Shown piece by piece: positions 8,036 to 16,175 of a DNA stretch of 64,000 bases. The notes beneath the pieces were generated by a model that saw only the letters and a list, made by a program, of their open reading frames with translations, did no database searches and was not told the origin of the DNA. Position 1 is the stretch's first letter. Each line of letters begins with the position of its first letter. The DNA lies in assembly GCF_001422445.1 (NCBI RefSeq), contig NZ_LMNA01000004.1, forward strand, positions 65,227-129,226. The letters run 5' to 3'. Source of the DNA: Pseudorhodoferax sp. Leaf274. GTDB taxonomy: Bacteria; Pseudomonadota; Gammaproteobacteria; Burkholderiales; Burkholderiaceae_C. The position numbers and the translations under genes were made by a program.

Positions 8036-9220
8036 TCAGACGCGTTCGTACAGGGTCACGACGCAGGCGCCGCCCAGGCCCAGGTTGTGCTGCAGCGCGA
8101 GGCGCGCGCCTTCCACCTGGCGTTGGTCTGCCGTGCCGCGCAGCTGGTGCGTGAGCTCGTAGCACTGCGCCAGGCCCGTGGCGCCCAACGGGTGGCCCTT
8201 GGACAAGAGGCCGCCCGAGGGGTTGGTGACGACCTTGCCGCCGTAGGTGTTGTCGCCGTCCAGGATGAACTTCTCGGCCGTGCCCTCGGGCGTGAGGCCC
8301 AAGCCTTCGTAGGTGATGAGTTCGTTGGCGGTGAAGCAGTCGTGCAGCTCGACCACGTCCACGTCGTTAGGGCCCACGCCGGCGGCCTCGTAGACCTGCC
8401 TGGCGGCGGCGGCCGTCATGTCGTAGCCGATCACGCGGCGCATGTCGCCGCTGTCGAAGGTGCTGGGCGTGTCCGTCGTCATCGACTGCGCGGCGATGCG
8501 CACCTTGAGCGCGATGCCGTGCTTCTTGGCGAAGTCTTCCGAGCACACGATGGTGGCGGCGGCGCCGCAGGTGGGCGGGCAGCACTGCAGGCGCGTGAGC
8601 GGGTCGAACACGGCCGGCGAGGCCATGACCTCTTCCAGCGTCACGGTGTCGCGGAACACGGCGAGCGGGTTGCGCGCGGCGTGCTGGCGCGCCTTGACCG
8701 AGATGCGGCCGAAGGTGTCGGGGCGGATGCCGTACTGCTTGATGTAGTCGCGGCCCGCGCCGCCGAAGAACTGCGCCGCGCGCGGTGCGGTGGGCTCGAA
8801 GCCCTGCAGCTCGGTCATGGTCTCGGCGAAGCGCGCCATGGGCGAGGGACGGTCCTCGTAGGCGCCCTTGAGCGCGCCCGGCACCATCTGCTCGAAGCCC
8901 AGCGCGATCGCGCATTCGGCCACGCCGCTCTCGACGGCCTGGCGCGCCAGGAACAGCGCCGACGAACCGCTGGAGCAGTTGTTGTTGAGGTTGAACACCG
9001 GGATGCCTGTCAGGCCCACGCCGTAGATGGCAGCCTGGCCGGCGGTGGAGTCGCCGTAGACGTAGCTCACGTAGGCCTGCTGCACGGCGTCGTAGGGCAC
9101 GCCGGCGTCCTTGAGCGCGAGCTCGGCGGCGCGCGCGCCCATGACGGTGTAGGGCTCGCTCTTGCCGGGCTTGGTGAAGGGGATCATCCCGACGCCGGCG
9201 ACGTAGACATTGCGTTGCAT
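8036..9220 (-). CDS. SCP2-type thiolase / lipid-transfer-like acetyl-CoA acetyltransferase
   Basis: Thiolase-superfamily protein of 394 aa. The start MQRNVYVAGVGMIPF is preceded by AGGAG. The nucleophilic cysteine is in NNNCSSGSSAL, HDCF (ELHDCFTANE) is the SCP2-thiolase hallmark, and the C-terminal histidine is in SKGHPLGATGLAQ. All catalytic positions appear intact. It should cleave 3-ketoacyl-CoA with CoA, or act in a retro-aldol manner as Ltp-type members do; those usually need a DUF35 partner, which is not encoded nearby. It is the first structural gene of the operon, 175 nt downstream of the AraC-family regulator gene. Confidence 0.88.
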   Translation of the reverse strand: MQRNVYVAGVGMIPFTKPGKSEPYTVMGARAAELALKDAGVPYDAVQQAYVSYVYGDSTAGQAAIYGVGLTGIPVFNLNNNCSSGSSALFLARQAVESGVAECAIALGFEQMVPGALKGAYEDRPSPMARFAETMTELQGFEPTAPRAAQFFGGAGRDYIKQYGIRPDTFGRISVKARQHAARNPLAVFRDTVTLEEVMASPAVFDPLTRLQCCPPTCGAAATIVCSEDFAKKHGIALKVRIAAQSMTTDTPSTFDSGDMRRVIGYDMTAAAARQVYEAAGVGPNDVDVVELHDCFTANELITYEGLGLTPEGTAEKFILDGDNTYGGKVVTNPSGGLLSKGHPLGATGLAQCYELTHQLRGTADQRQVEGARLALQHNLGLGGACVVTLYERV

Positions 9221-9395
9221 GTGTGCTCCTGTGCTGGAAGGTGGTTCGCCCCGCACGCGCGGCCGTGGCATGGAGCCAGGCGAATCCATGCGCAGAAGTC
9301 TAGGCAGCCGCTGCGTCGCGGCCCATGGCTGAAGCGATGGAAGGCATTGGCCCGAACGCTCAAAAAACACAGCGTTGCGGGTTAACCCGCAGGGC

Positions 9396-10421
9396 TCAGG
9401 ACAGCCGCTCTTGGCGGTAGGCGCCGGGCGCCAGACCGGTCCAGCTCTTGAACGCGCGGTGGAAGGTGCTGGCCTCGGAGAAGCCCAGCTGCCCCGCGAT
9501 CTCGGGCAGCGTGAGGCCCGGGTGCGTGAGGTAGTCGATCGCGGCGTCGCGCAGCAGGTCGTCGCGGATCGCGCGGAAGCCCGCGCCCTCCTCGCGCAGG
9601 CGGCGGCGCAGGGTCTGCGGCGTCATCGCGAGCTGCGCACCCACGTCCTCGAGCGAGGGCATGGGGCCGCCCAGGTGGCGGCGCAGCAGGCGGCGGATGC
9701 GCTCGGCCAGGCTGCTGTCGTCGCGGTACTTGAGCAGCAGGCTGGCCGGTGCCTGGGCCAGGAAGCCGGCCAGGCTCTCGGGCGTCTGCACGATGGGCAG
9801 CAGCAGCCAGCGCGCCTCGAAGCGCCAGCCCGTGCGCAGCCCGTAGTGCAGCGGCGCCTGGAACAGCTGCGGCGCATCGCCCACGCGCTCGATCTCGCTG
9901 CGCGGCTGGTCCACCACGAGCAGCGGCAGCCGCCGCGCGACCAGCCAGCAGACCAGGCCATAGGCCAGGAACGCGAACGCCCGCATGGCGTAGCCGAGCG
10001 GAGGGTCGACCGGCACGCGTGGCGCGAGCGACATGTGGGCCACGCCGGCCTCGACCTGCAGACGCGGCGTGAAGTCGGACAGCAGCAGCCGGTAGTGGCG
10101 CAGCCCCGCGCGCAGCGCCTCTTCGAGCGTGCGGCAGCCCACGGCGAGCCGGCAGGCGGCCTCGAAGCTGCCCAGCGGCAGCGGCCGGCGGCACAGGCCC
10201 CAGAGTTCGTCGCGCAGGCTGTGGCGCAGTTCGAAGATGAGCGCGGCGTACTGCGCCTGGCTCACGCGCGCGAGCGGCGAGGCCAGCAGTTCGGGAGGGA
10301 TGCCGGCGCGCTGCAGCAGCGCATGGCAGTCGCGGCCGGCACGGCGCGCGCCCAGCACGATCTGCTGGACCTGGCCGATGGAGATGGTTTGCCGGGTGTT
10401 GCCGCTGGACGGAGGGGACAT
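9396..10421 (-). CDS. AraC-family transcriptional regulator (arabinose-binding-like N-terminal domain)
   Basis: Regulator of 341 aa. Residues about 15-200 form the effector domain found in OruR/ArgR-like AraC proteins (RAGIPPELLASPLARVSQAQY near the N-terminus). The last 100 residues hold the double helix-turn-helix: first helix pair MTPQTLRRRLREEG, second FSEASTFHRAFKSWTG. It reads in the same direction as the acyl-CoA operon that begins 175 nt downstream and is its probable activator. The reading from the ATG at 10421 leaves little room for a ribosome site, and a TACAAT hexamer sits at 10435-10440 on the minus strand. The transcript may therefore be nearly leaderless, which is an inference. 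Confidence 0.88.
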   Translation of the reverse strand: MSPPSSGNTRQTISIGQVQQIVLGARRAGRDCHALLQRAGIPPELLASPLARVSQAQYAALIFELRHSLRDELWGLCRRPLPLGSFEAACRLAVGCRTLEEALRAGLRHYRLLLSDFTPRLQVEAGVAHMSLAPRVPVDPPLGYAMRAFAFLAYGLVCWLVARRLPLLVVDQPRSEIERVGDAPQLFQAPLHYGLRTGWRFEARWLLLPIVQTPESLAGFLAQAPASLLLKYRDDSSLAERIRRLLRRHLGGPMPSLEDVGAQLAMTPQTLRRRLREEGAGFRAIRDDLLRDAAIDYLTHPGLTLPEIAGQLGFSEASTFHRAFKSWTGLAPGAYRQERLS

Positions 10422-10503
10422 GGGAGCGCGGCAAATTGTAGGAGCCGCGCCCTGCGCAGGCTGTCACTTGCGCAGCCGGACCGTGCCGGCTGCACGTGCG
10501 GCG

Positions 10504-12645
10504 TCAGGGCAGGAAGTTCAACGCGTCCAGCACCGCCGGATCGACACCGTTCTGGTAGTACGGCCCCGTGCCGTCCGCGTCGCTGAAGTCCGTGCCGCCG
10601 CTGGACAGGAAGGCACCGATCTGCCGTTGCGCCTGCAAGGCGTAGGGCAAGGCCGCCGGGTTCGTGATGTCCAGCATGTAGCCATGCGAATTGCGGGCCA
10701 CGGCGTTGTTGTTGTTGAACGCGAGGTCGTGCCGGAACCAGCTCACGCGGTCGCCCAGCGCACCACCGCGCACGACCATGCCCGAACTGGTGTTGGTCAT
10801 CACCGTGTCGCCCTTGGCCAGCTGGTAGACGATGGGCTTGGCCGCGTGGCCGGCCAGCGGCCGCAGGCGGATCAGCGGCGCATAGGCCGTGGCCTCGCCG
10901 GACTGCTGCGCCCATTCGCTCTGGTCGAACGACTTGGCGATGGCCTGCGCGCCTTCCACATGCTTGGTCAGCACGGGCTGGCCGCGGAACGGCAGGTTCT
11001 CGTCGAACTGCGCGGCGCCGGTCGCCGTGGGCGGCAGGTTGATCAGCGAGGGCGTGCGGCCTGCCAGCGAGGCCACGCGCAGCGAGCGCAGCCCGCCCAG
11101 GCGCGTGGCCTCGATCAGGCTGCCGCCGCCCACGTTGGGCACGCCAGCCACGAGGTCCTTGTCGACCGCCAGCAGCATGGTGCCGTAGACGCCGCCGAAG
11201 GACTGGCCGCTGTAGCTCACGCGGCTGCCGTCGAAGTCGGCCACGCCGTCGCCGTCGATGTCGACGCCGGCCTTGAAGCGGCGCGCCAGCTCCACGAGGT
11301 CGGTGACGGTCTGGCGCAGCGCGTCGCGCGAGCCCAGCACGCCGTAGGGCGCGGGTGCCGTGGCGCCTTCGAACGCGGTGATCGTGCCGTCGCCGTTCTG
11401 GTCGACGCCACGGCCGGCCACGGCCACGCTGGCCTGGCCGCCGCCGGCCAGCGCGAGCTCCAGCGTGCTCTGCGCGCCACCGCCATGGCCGACCACGTGG
11501 ATCGAGGCCGTCGCCAGGCCGTAGGAGGCCAGCACCGAGGCGATGGCCCAGGGCGAATCGTGCATGTTGTTGCCCAAGCCGTGGCCGAACAGCACGACCG
11601 GCCAGCCGCCTGCGGGCTTGGTGCCCGCAGGCACGAAGACCTGCACGGCCACCTGGGTCTCACCGAGCAGCTGCGGCATGGCGGCCGTGCCGTTGGGCGT
11701 GATGCGCACCTTGGCGTCCAGGTAGGTCGGCGAGGCGAAGCGGCCGAAACCGACCTGCGCCACGCTGCCCGGCACGGTCTGCAGCGCGGACAGGCGCAGC
11801 GCGCTGTCGGTGAACTGCGGCGCGGTGCCGGTCTGGCGGTGGTGCACGCCGGAGGCGATCTGGTCGATGCCGAACAGCGCGCGCGTGCCGGTGCCGCCCT
11901 GCGTGGCCACCATGAAGTCGATGCCCGTGCCGCTGCGCGCCTTGACGGCCCCTGCCATGGCAGCCAGCGTGGCGGTCGCGGTCTGCGTCGTGAACAGCGT
12001 GGCGGCCACAGGCTTGCCGGCGTTGGCCGGCGCCAGCGCCAGGGCCTGGCGCAGCGCCTCGCGGTAGGTTCCGCTTTCGCTGGCGCGGCCGATGGCCAGG
12101 CCGCTGCCGGCCTCGGTCCATTCACCGCCGCCCACGCGCTTGCCAGCCGTGTCGCGCACGCGGTCGGTCACGACCATGAGGTAGCGCTGGCCCTCCCGCA
12201 GCAGCTCGTCGCTCTTGAAGGACAGCAGCCGCGCGGGCGCATCCCAGGCCGCCTGGTTGATGGCGATCCTGCGGCCGCTGGACAGCTCGAGCAGGTAGAC
12301 GCTGTCGCTCGTGACGCTGGCCGGATCGATGTCGCCCGTGAAGGGCACCGTGAAGCGCGGGATGAGCGAGAAGCCGTCCAGCGTGTTGAGCTCGTCGACG
12401 TCGTAGCAGTCGTTCACGCGCACCGCGCAATCGGGCTTGGGCAGTGCGACGCGCAGGGCCGTCAGCTGGCGCGCGTCGGCCACGGTGTAGCGGTCGCTTG
12501 GGAACGGCGCGGCGTCGGGGTTGCTGGCCGAGAACGCCACGGCGACGTCGCCCACGTCGTCGCTGGAGCCGCCACAGGCGGTGCCCACGGCAGCAACCAG
12601 CGCCAGCGCCGACAGGCGCAGCAGCGGGGTGGATGGTTTCTTCAT
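10504..12645 (-). CDS. Secreted lipoprotein alpha/beta-hydrolase (VolA/Pla-1-like lipase) with EF-hand loop
   Basis: Exported protein of 713 aa. The start MKKPSTP has GGAGAC upstream. A signal peptide ends at AVGTAC, giving a probable lipid-modified Cys24. Residues about 35-190 resemble the N-terminal Ig-like module of large bacterial extracellular lipases. An alpha/beta-hydrolase core follows with VVLFGHGLGN and the nucleophile elbow GQSFG (Ser482). Just before the elbow is a perfect EF-hand loop, DQNGDGTITAFE, and a second Asp-rich loop, DIDGDGVADFDG, both likely to bind calcium. It probably hydrolyses a lipid ester or polymer at the outer membrane. It follows the second Bug receptor by 73 nt. 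Confidence 0.78.
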   Translation of the reverse strand: MKKPSTPLLRLSALALVAAVGTACGGSSDDVGDVAVAFSASNPDAAPFPSDRYTVADARQLTALRVALPKPDCAVRVNDCYDVDELNTLDGFSLIPRFTVPFTGDIDPASVTSDSVYLLELSSGRRIAINQAAWDAPARLLSFKSDELLREGQRYLMVVTDRVRDTAGKRVGGGEWTEAGSGLAIGRASESGTYREALRQALALAPANAGKPVAATLFTTQTATATLAAMAGAVKARSGTGIDFMVATQGGTGTRALFGIDQIASGVHHRQTGTAPQFTDSALRLSALQTVPGSVAQVGFGRFASPTYLDAKVRITPNGTAAMPQLLGETQVAVQVFVPAGTKPAGGWPVVLFGHGLGNNMHDSPWAIASVLASYGLATASIHVVGHGGGAQSTLELALAGGGQASVAVAGRGVDQNGDGTITAFEGATAPAPYGVLGSRDALRQTVTDLVELARRFKAGVDIDGDGVADFDGSRVSYSGQSFGGVYGTMLLAVDKDLVAGVPNVGGGSLIEATRLGGLRSLRVASLAGRTPSLINLPPTATGAAQFDENLPFRGQPVLTKHVEGAQAIAKSFDQSEWAQQSGEATAYAPLIRLRPLAGHAAKPIVYQLAKGDTVMTNTSSGMVVRGGALGDRVSWFRHDLAFNNNNAVARNSHGYMLDITNPAALPYALQAQRQIGAFLSSGGTDFSDADGTGPYYQNGVDPAVLDALNFLP

Positions 12646-12718
12646 GTCTTGTCTCCTCTTTCGTTGTGTACGGTTGCAGGATGCCGGGCGGCTGCCCCGG
12701 CGACCCCGGCTCCTCAGG

Positions 12719-13720
12719 TCACTCCGGCTTGAAGCCGATCTCGTCGAGCATCTGTTTCTCGCGGTCGTACTGGGCGACGGCGTACTTGCGGTATTCCTCG
12801 CCGCTGATGTTCCAGGGCGCCAGGTCGAAGTCGTCGACGATGCGGCGGTAGGCCGGGTCGTGGGCTGCCTTCTGGAAGGCTGCCTCCAGCCGCGCGCGCA
12901 CCGCCGGGTCCATGTTCCTGGGTGCGACCAGGCCGAACGGCGACTGCACCACGAGGTCGTGGCCCAGCTCGCGCAGCGTGGGCACGTTCGGCCACTGCGC
13001 CAGGCGCTGCTCGGTGAAGGTGGCCAGCACGCGCAGCTTGCCGCTGCGCGCCATGGTGCCGAAGCCCGGGTCGCCATACACGTCGAGATGGCGGCCGACG
13101 ACGGCCGTCAGTTGCTCGTTGCCGCCCTTGAACGGGATGAAGTTGAACTTCGTGCCCGTGGCGCGCGCCAGCCGTTCGCCGTAGATGCGGTTGGCGCTGA
13201 TCGCGCCAACGTTGCCCCAGCTCAGTTGGCCTGGCCTGGCCTTGGCGTCGGCGAGCAGATCGGCCAGCGTCTTCCAGGGCGCATCGGCCGCCACTGCGAT
13301 GCCGGTGGTCAGGTTGTTCAGGCCCATCAGGTAGGTGAAGTCGGTGCGCGGGTCCCAGTTGACCTTGTTCATGTGCGGCCAGCGGATCACCGAGTTGTGC
13401 ATCACGCCGATCAGGTAGCCGTCGGCATCGCCCATGCTGGTCAGGCTGGACACGCCCGTCACGCCGCCGGCGCCGGCGCGGTGCATGAGCACGATGGGCT
13501 GGCCCAGGTCCTTGGCGGCCGCCTCGGCCAGTGCGCGCAGCACGGTGTCGAACATGCCGCCGGCAGGGAACGGCAACTGCAGCTGGATCGGCCTGGTCGG
13601 GAAGGCCGTGCTGGCCAGGGCCGGCGCGCCCAGGGCACTGGCGGCCAGTGCGCCGATGCCGGCGCGCAGCACCGAGCGGCGTGCAATGGACGTGGCAGGG
13701 GATGGGAAGGCGATGGGCAT
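12719..13720 (-). CDS. Bug/TctC-type periplasmic receptor, twin-arginine signal
   Basis: Protein of 333 aa. The start MPIAFPSP is preceded by AAGGAGA. The signal peptide contains ARRSVLRAG plus a hydrophobic stretch ending ALAS, consistent with Tat export. The mature start FPTRPIQLQLPFPAGGMFD is a divergent version of the Bug ligand loop, which is usually APGGxxD. The conserved RAGAGG and GDADGYLIGV are present. Such receptors bind small carboxylates in the periplasm. No tctA or tctB is nearby. It lies between the CoA-ligase gene group and the lipoprotein hydrolase, 133 nt after the thioesterase gene, so it may belong to either transcript. Confidence 0.88.
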   Translation of the reverse strand: MPIAFPSPATSIARRSVLRAGIGALAASALGAPALASTAFPTRPIQLQLPFPAGGMFDTVLRALAEAAAKDLGQPIVLMHRAGAGGVTGVSSLTSMGDADGYLIGVMHNSVIRWPHMNKVNWDPRTDFTYLMGLNNLTTGIAVAADAPWKTLADLLADAKARPGQLSWGNVGAISANRIYGERLARATGTKFNFIPFKGGNEQLTAVVGRHLDVYGDPGFGTMARSGKLRVLATFTEQRLAQWPNVPTLRELGHDLVVQSPFGLVAPRNMDPAVRARLEAAFQKAAHDPAYRRIVDDFDLAPWNISGEEYRKYAVAQYDREKQMLDEIGFKPE

Positions 13721-13852
13721 GGCAGTCTCCTTGCGGCCTCGGACGGGCCTGCGTGAATGAAAAAACTCGCCGGCAAGACTAGGGGCGGGCGGCCTGCCGG
13801 GGTATGGCCGTATCAATGAAGGACGATGGCCGTATCGATCAACATCCAGCCG

Positions 13853-14266
13853 CTACACGCCCGGCAGCGGCAGGTAGCGGAACGAGCCCATGCTGCGGGC
13901 CACGCAGCGGCCTTCGTCGTCGCGCACCTCGGCTCGGCACTGCACGGTGTCGCCGTCGGCCCCGATGGCCAGCGCCTCGCCGTCGGCCGTGAGGCGGCCG
14001 CGGCCGGGCTGCAGGTAGCTGATGTTCATGTCCAGCGTGACGGCCGTGCGCGCGAAGCCGATCCTGGAGACGGCCGCGCTGGCCATGACCACGTCCAGCA
14101 GCGTGGCGACCACGCCGCCGTGCATGGCGCGGATCGGGTTCTCGAGTTCGCGCCGCGCATCGACCACCAGGCGCGCGCGCCCGCCCTCGGAGAACTCGCG
14201 CCGGATGCCCAGCAGGTGCATGAAGGGCACGGCGTTGTAACGCTGCATGCTTTCGGCGGCGTCCAT
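13853..14266 (-). CDS. PaaI-type hotdog acyl-CoA thioesterase
   Basis: Hotdog protein of 137 aa. The active-site segment reads NPIRAMHGGVVATLLDVVM, with the HGG turn and downstream Asp typical of PaaI/4HBT thioesterases. The second half has TLDMNISYLQPG and AEVRDDEGRCVARSMGSFRY, matching the family. It would hydrolyse an acyl- or aryl-CoA to free acid and CoA, relieving CoA trapping. The start ATG overlaps the stop of the CoA-ligase gene by one base (TGATG), so it is translationally coupled to that enzyme. Confidence 0.85.
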   Translation of the reverse strand: MDAAESMQRYNAVPFMHLLGIRREFSEGGRARLVVDARRELENPIRAMHGGVVATLLDVVMASAAVSRIGFARTAVTLDMNISYLQPGRGRLTADGEALAIGADGDTVQCRAEVRDDEGRCVARSMGSFRYLPLPGV

Positions 14267-15786
14267 CAGCGCGCCTTGGCGTGCTCTGCACGCAGCTGGG
14301 TCTTGAGCACCTTGCCGGCGGCCGACAGCGGCAGCGCCTGGGCGAAGGCCAGGCTGCGCGGGCACTTGTAGCCCGCCAGCCGCGTGCGGCACTGGGCCTG
14401 GATGGCACCGGCCAGTTCGGCGCTTTCGGCCACGCCCGGGCGCAGCACCACCACGGCGTGCACGGCCTCGCCCCAGCGCGCATCGGGCACGCCGATGACG
14501 GCGGCATCGACCACGTCGCCGTGGCTGCGCAGCGCGGCCTCGACCTCGCCGGAATAGACGTTCTCGCCGCCGCTGATGATCATGTCCTTCAGGCGGTCGG
14601 CGATGAAGATGAAGCCGTTCTCGTCCATGCGGCCGCCGTCGCCGGTGTGCAGCCAGCCGTCGCGCAGCGCCTGGGCCGAGACCTCGGGCAGCTTCCAGTA
14701 GCCGCTGGTGACCATGGGGCCGCGGATGACGATCTCGCCCACCTCGCCGCGCGGGCAGTCGCGCCCTTCGGGATCCAGGATGCGGATCTCCGCGCCCAGG
14801 CCGGCGCGGCCGACCGAGCGCAACCGCTCGGCAGGCGCGCCGGGCCGGTGGTTCGCCGGCAGGTTGATGCAGGCCGCACCCGAGGTCTCGGTCAGGCCGT
14901 AGGCCTGGAAGAACTCGGCGTTCGGCCAGGTGGCCAGCGCGCGGTCGAGCAGGTCGGGCGGCATGGGTGCGGCGCCGAAGGCGATGCGGTTCAAGCTCTG
15001 CACCCGGGCGGCGTCGAAGTTGGGCGCCTCCAGCAGCGCCTGCAGCATGGTGGGCACGACGATGGTGTCGGTGATGCCATGTTCGAAGATCGCATCGAGC
15101 ACGATCTCGGCGCGGAACTGCGGCATGGTGACCCAGCTGCCGCCCACGATGCTCTGGCCGATCAGCCGGCCCAGGCCCGCCACATGGAACAGCGGCGCGA
15201 CCAGCAGCGAGACGCTGTCGGGCGCGTTGTTGAGTTCGGCGCCGCGCGTCATCGAGGCCGACCAGAAGTTCAGGTGCGTGAGCATCACGCCCTTGGAGCG
15301 GCCCGTGGTACCGCCCGTGTACAGGATGGCGGCCAGGGCCTCGCCGCCCACGCGCGCGTCGTCCACGGGCGCCGTGGCGGCGGCCTGCGCGGCGAAGTCG
15401 GCCATGGGCAGCACCTGGGCCAGGTCGGCCAGCTCGGCGCAGGGCGCGGCGAAGCTCGCGTCGGCCAGCAACAGCGGCGCGCCGCAGTCGGCCAGGGCGT
15501 AGCGCAGTTCGGGCACGCTCCAGCGTGTGTTGAGCGGGCAGGCGACGGCGCCCAGCCACCAGCAGGCCAGGAGGCCCATGACCATGGCGTCGTCGTTGGG
15601 CGCGAGCAGCGCCACGCGCTCGCCGGGGGCGATGCCGCGTTGGCGCAGCACGGCCGCGCGCCGCGCGACCTGGTCGAGCAGCTGGGTGAAGGTGTGGCTG
15701 CGCTCGGCGCCCGGCGCGAGGTGGCGCAACGCGGTCTTCTCGGGGTGGCGTTGCAGCGAACGGTGCAGGCCTTGGGTGAGGTACAT
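14266..15786 (-). CDS. Class I acyl/aryl-CoA ligase (AMP-forming)
   Basis: ANL-family enzyme of 506 aa. The start MYLTQGLHRSL was chosen because the domain begins there. The P-loop is LYTGGTTGRSKG, motif A5 is QAYGLTETSG, the hinge motif is HTGDGGRMDENG with DRLKDMIISGGENVY, and the C-terminal lysine is in SAAGKVLKTQLR. All catalytic elements for adenylation and thioesterification are present. It belongs to a four-gene group with two hotdog proteins and an NMO-like flavoprotein, and is distinct from the ligase at 3492-5147. The substrate cannot be assigned from sequence. Confidence 0.9.
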   Translation of the reverse strand: MYLTQGLHRSLQRHPEKTALRHLAPGAERSHTFTQLLDQVARRAAVLRQRGIAPGERVALLAPNDDAMVMGLLACWWLGAVACPLNTRWSVPELRYALADCGAPLLLADASFAAPCAELADLAQVLPMADFAAQAAATAPVDDARVGGEALAAILYTGGTTGRSKGVMLTHLNFWSASMTRGAELNNAPDSVSLLVAPLFHVAGLGRLIGQSIVGGSWVTMPQFRAEIVLDAIFEHGITDTIVVPTMLQALLEAPNFDAARVQSLNRIAFGAAPMPPDLLDRALATWPNAEFFQAYGLTETSGAACINLPANHRPGAPAERLRSVGRAGLGAEIRILDPEGRDCPRGEVGEIVIRGPMVTSGYWKLPEVSAQALRDGWLHTGDGGRMDENGFIFIADRLKDMIISGGENVYSGEVEAALRSHGDVVDAAVIGVPDARWGEAVHAVVVLRPGVAESAELAGAIQAQCRTRLAGYKCPRSLAFAQALPLSAAGKVLKTQLRAEHAKAR

Positions 15787-15809
15787 GGTCGGGTCTCTGG
15801 TAAGCAGGT

Positions 15810-16175
15810 TCAGGCGGCGGCGCGGTAGCGCAAGGTGCCCATGGCGCGGGCCACCAGCTGGCCGGCGGCGTCGCGCAGCTCGGCCTCGCAGAAGCAGACC
15901 GAGCGGCCGCCGCCCGTGACCTCGCCCTGCGCGTGCAGGCCGGCGCCGCCAGGCTGCACGAAGCCCAGGTGCAGGTCGATCACGTCGACGGCCTGCGCGG
16001 CGGGGTTGCGGGCCAGCGCGGCCGCGACCAGTGCTGCGTCGAGCAGCGCGATGGCCTGGCTGCGGCTGGTGGCGGCCTGCGGTGCATCGCAGACAGCGGG
16101 AGCGAGAGCGTGCCTCCGTAGCCCTTCGGCTTCGCCTTCGGTGCGAGCGCCTTCGGGCGGCCGGACGGCACTCAC
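15810..16175 (-). CDS. Degenerate PaaI-like hotdog protein
   Basis: Protein of 121 aa. Its C-terminal two thirds match the hotdog thioesterase pattern (SQAIALLDAALVAAAL, then VIDLHLGFVQPGG, CEAELRDAAGQLVARAMGTLRY). The catalytic HGG turn expected just before ALLDAAL is absent; the sequence reads TSRSQ. The first 30 residues are low-complexity (EGARTEGEAEG) and are encoded by three CCTTCGG repeats at 16123-16156. The start overlaps the stop of the NMO-like gene by 4 nt. It may be a non-catalytic relative, or a gene whose 5' part was damaged by repeat expansion. Confidence 0.6.
   Translation of the reverse strand: MSAVRPPEGARTEGEAEGLRRHALAPAVCDAPQAATSRSQAIALLDAALVAAALARNPAAQAVDVIDLHLGFVQPGGAGLHAQGEVTGGGRSVCFCEAELRDAAGQLVARAMGTLRYRAAA
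16123..16156. repeat. Three short direct repeats CCTTCGG
   Basis: CCTTCGG occurs at 16123-16129, 16135-16141 and 16150-16156 at the 5' end of the hotdog gene, close to the stop of the NMO-like gene. The region encodes a low-complexity peptide and may be a REP-like or slipped-strand expansion. No dispersed copies were found by eye in this window. Confidence 0.4.

Noticed and set aside
10129-12732. A rightward open frame of 867 codons opposite the lipoprotein hydrolase
   Set aside because: Composition is Arg/His/Gly/Gln-rich with no domain, as expected for the antisense of a high-G+C gene. The minus-strand frame has a signal peptide, EF-hand and GxSxG.
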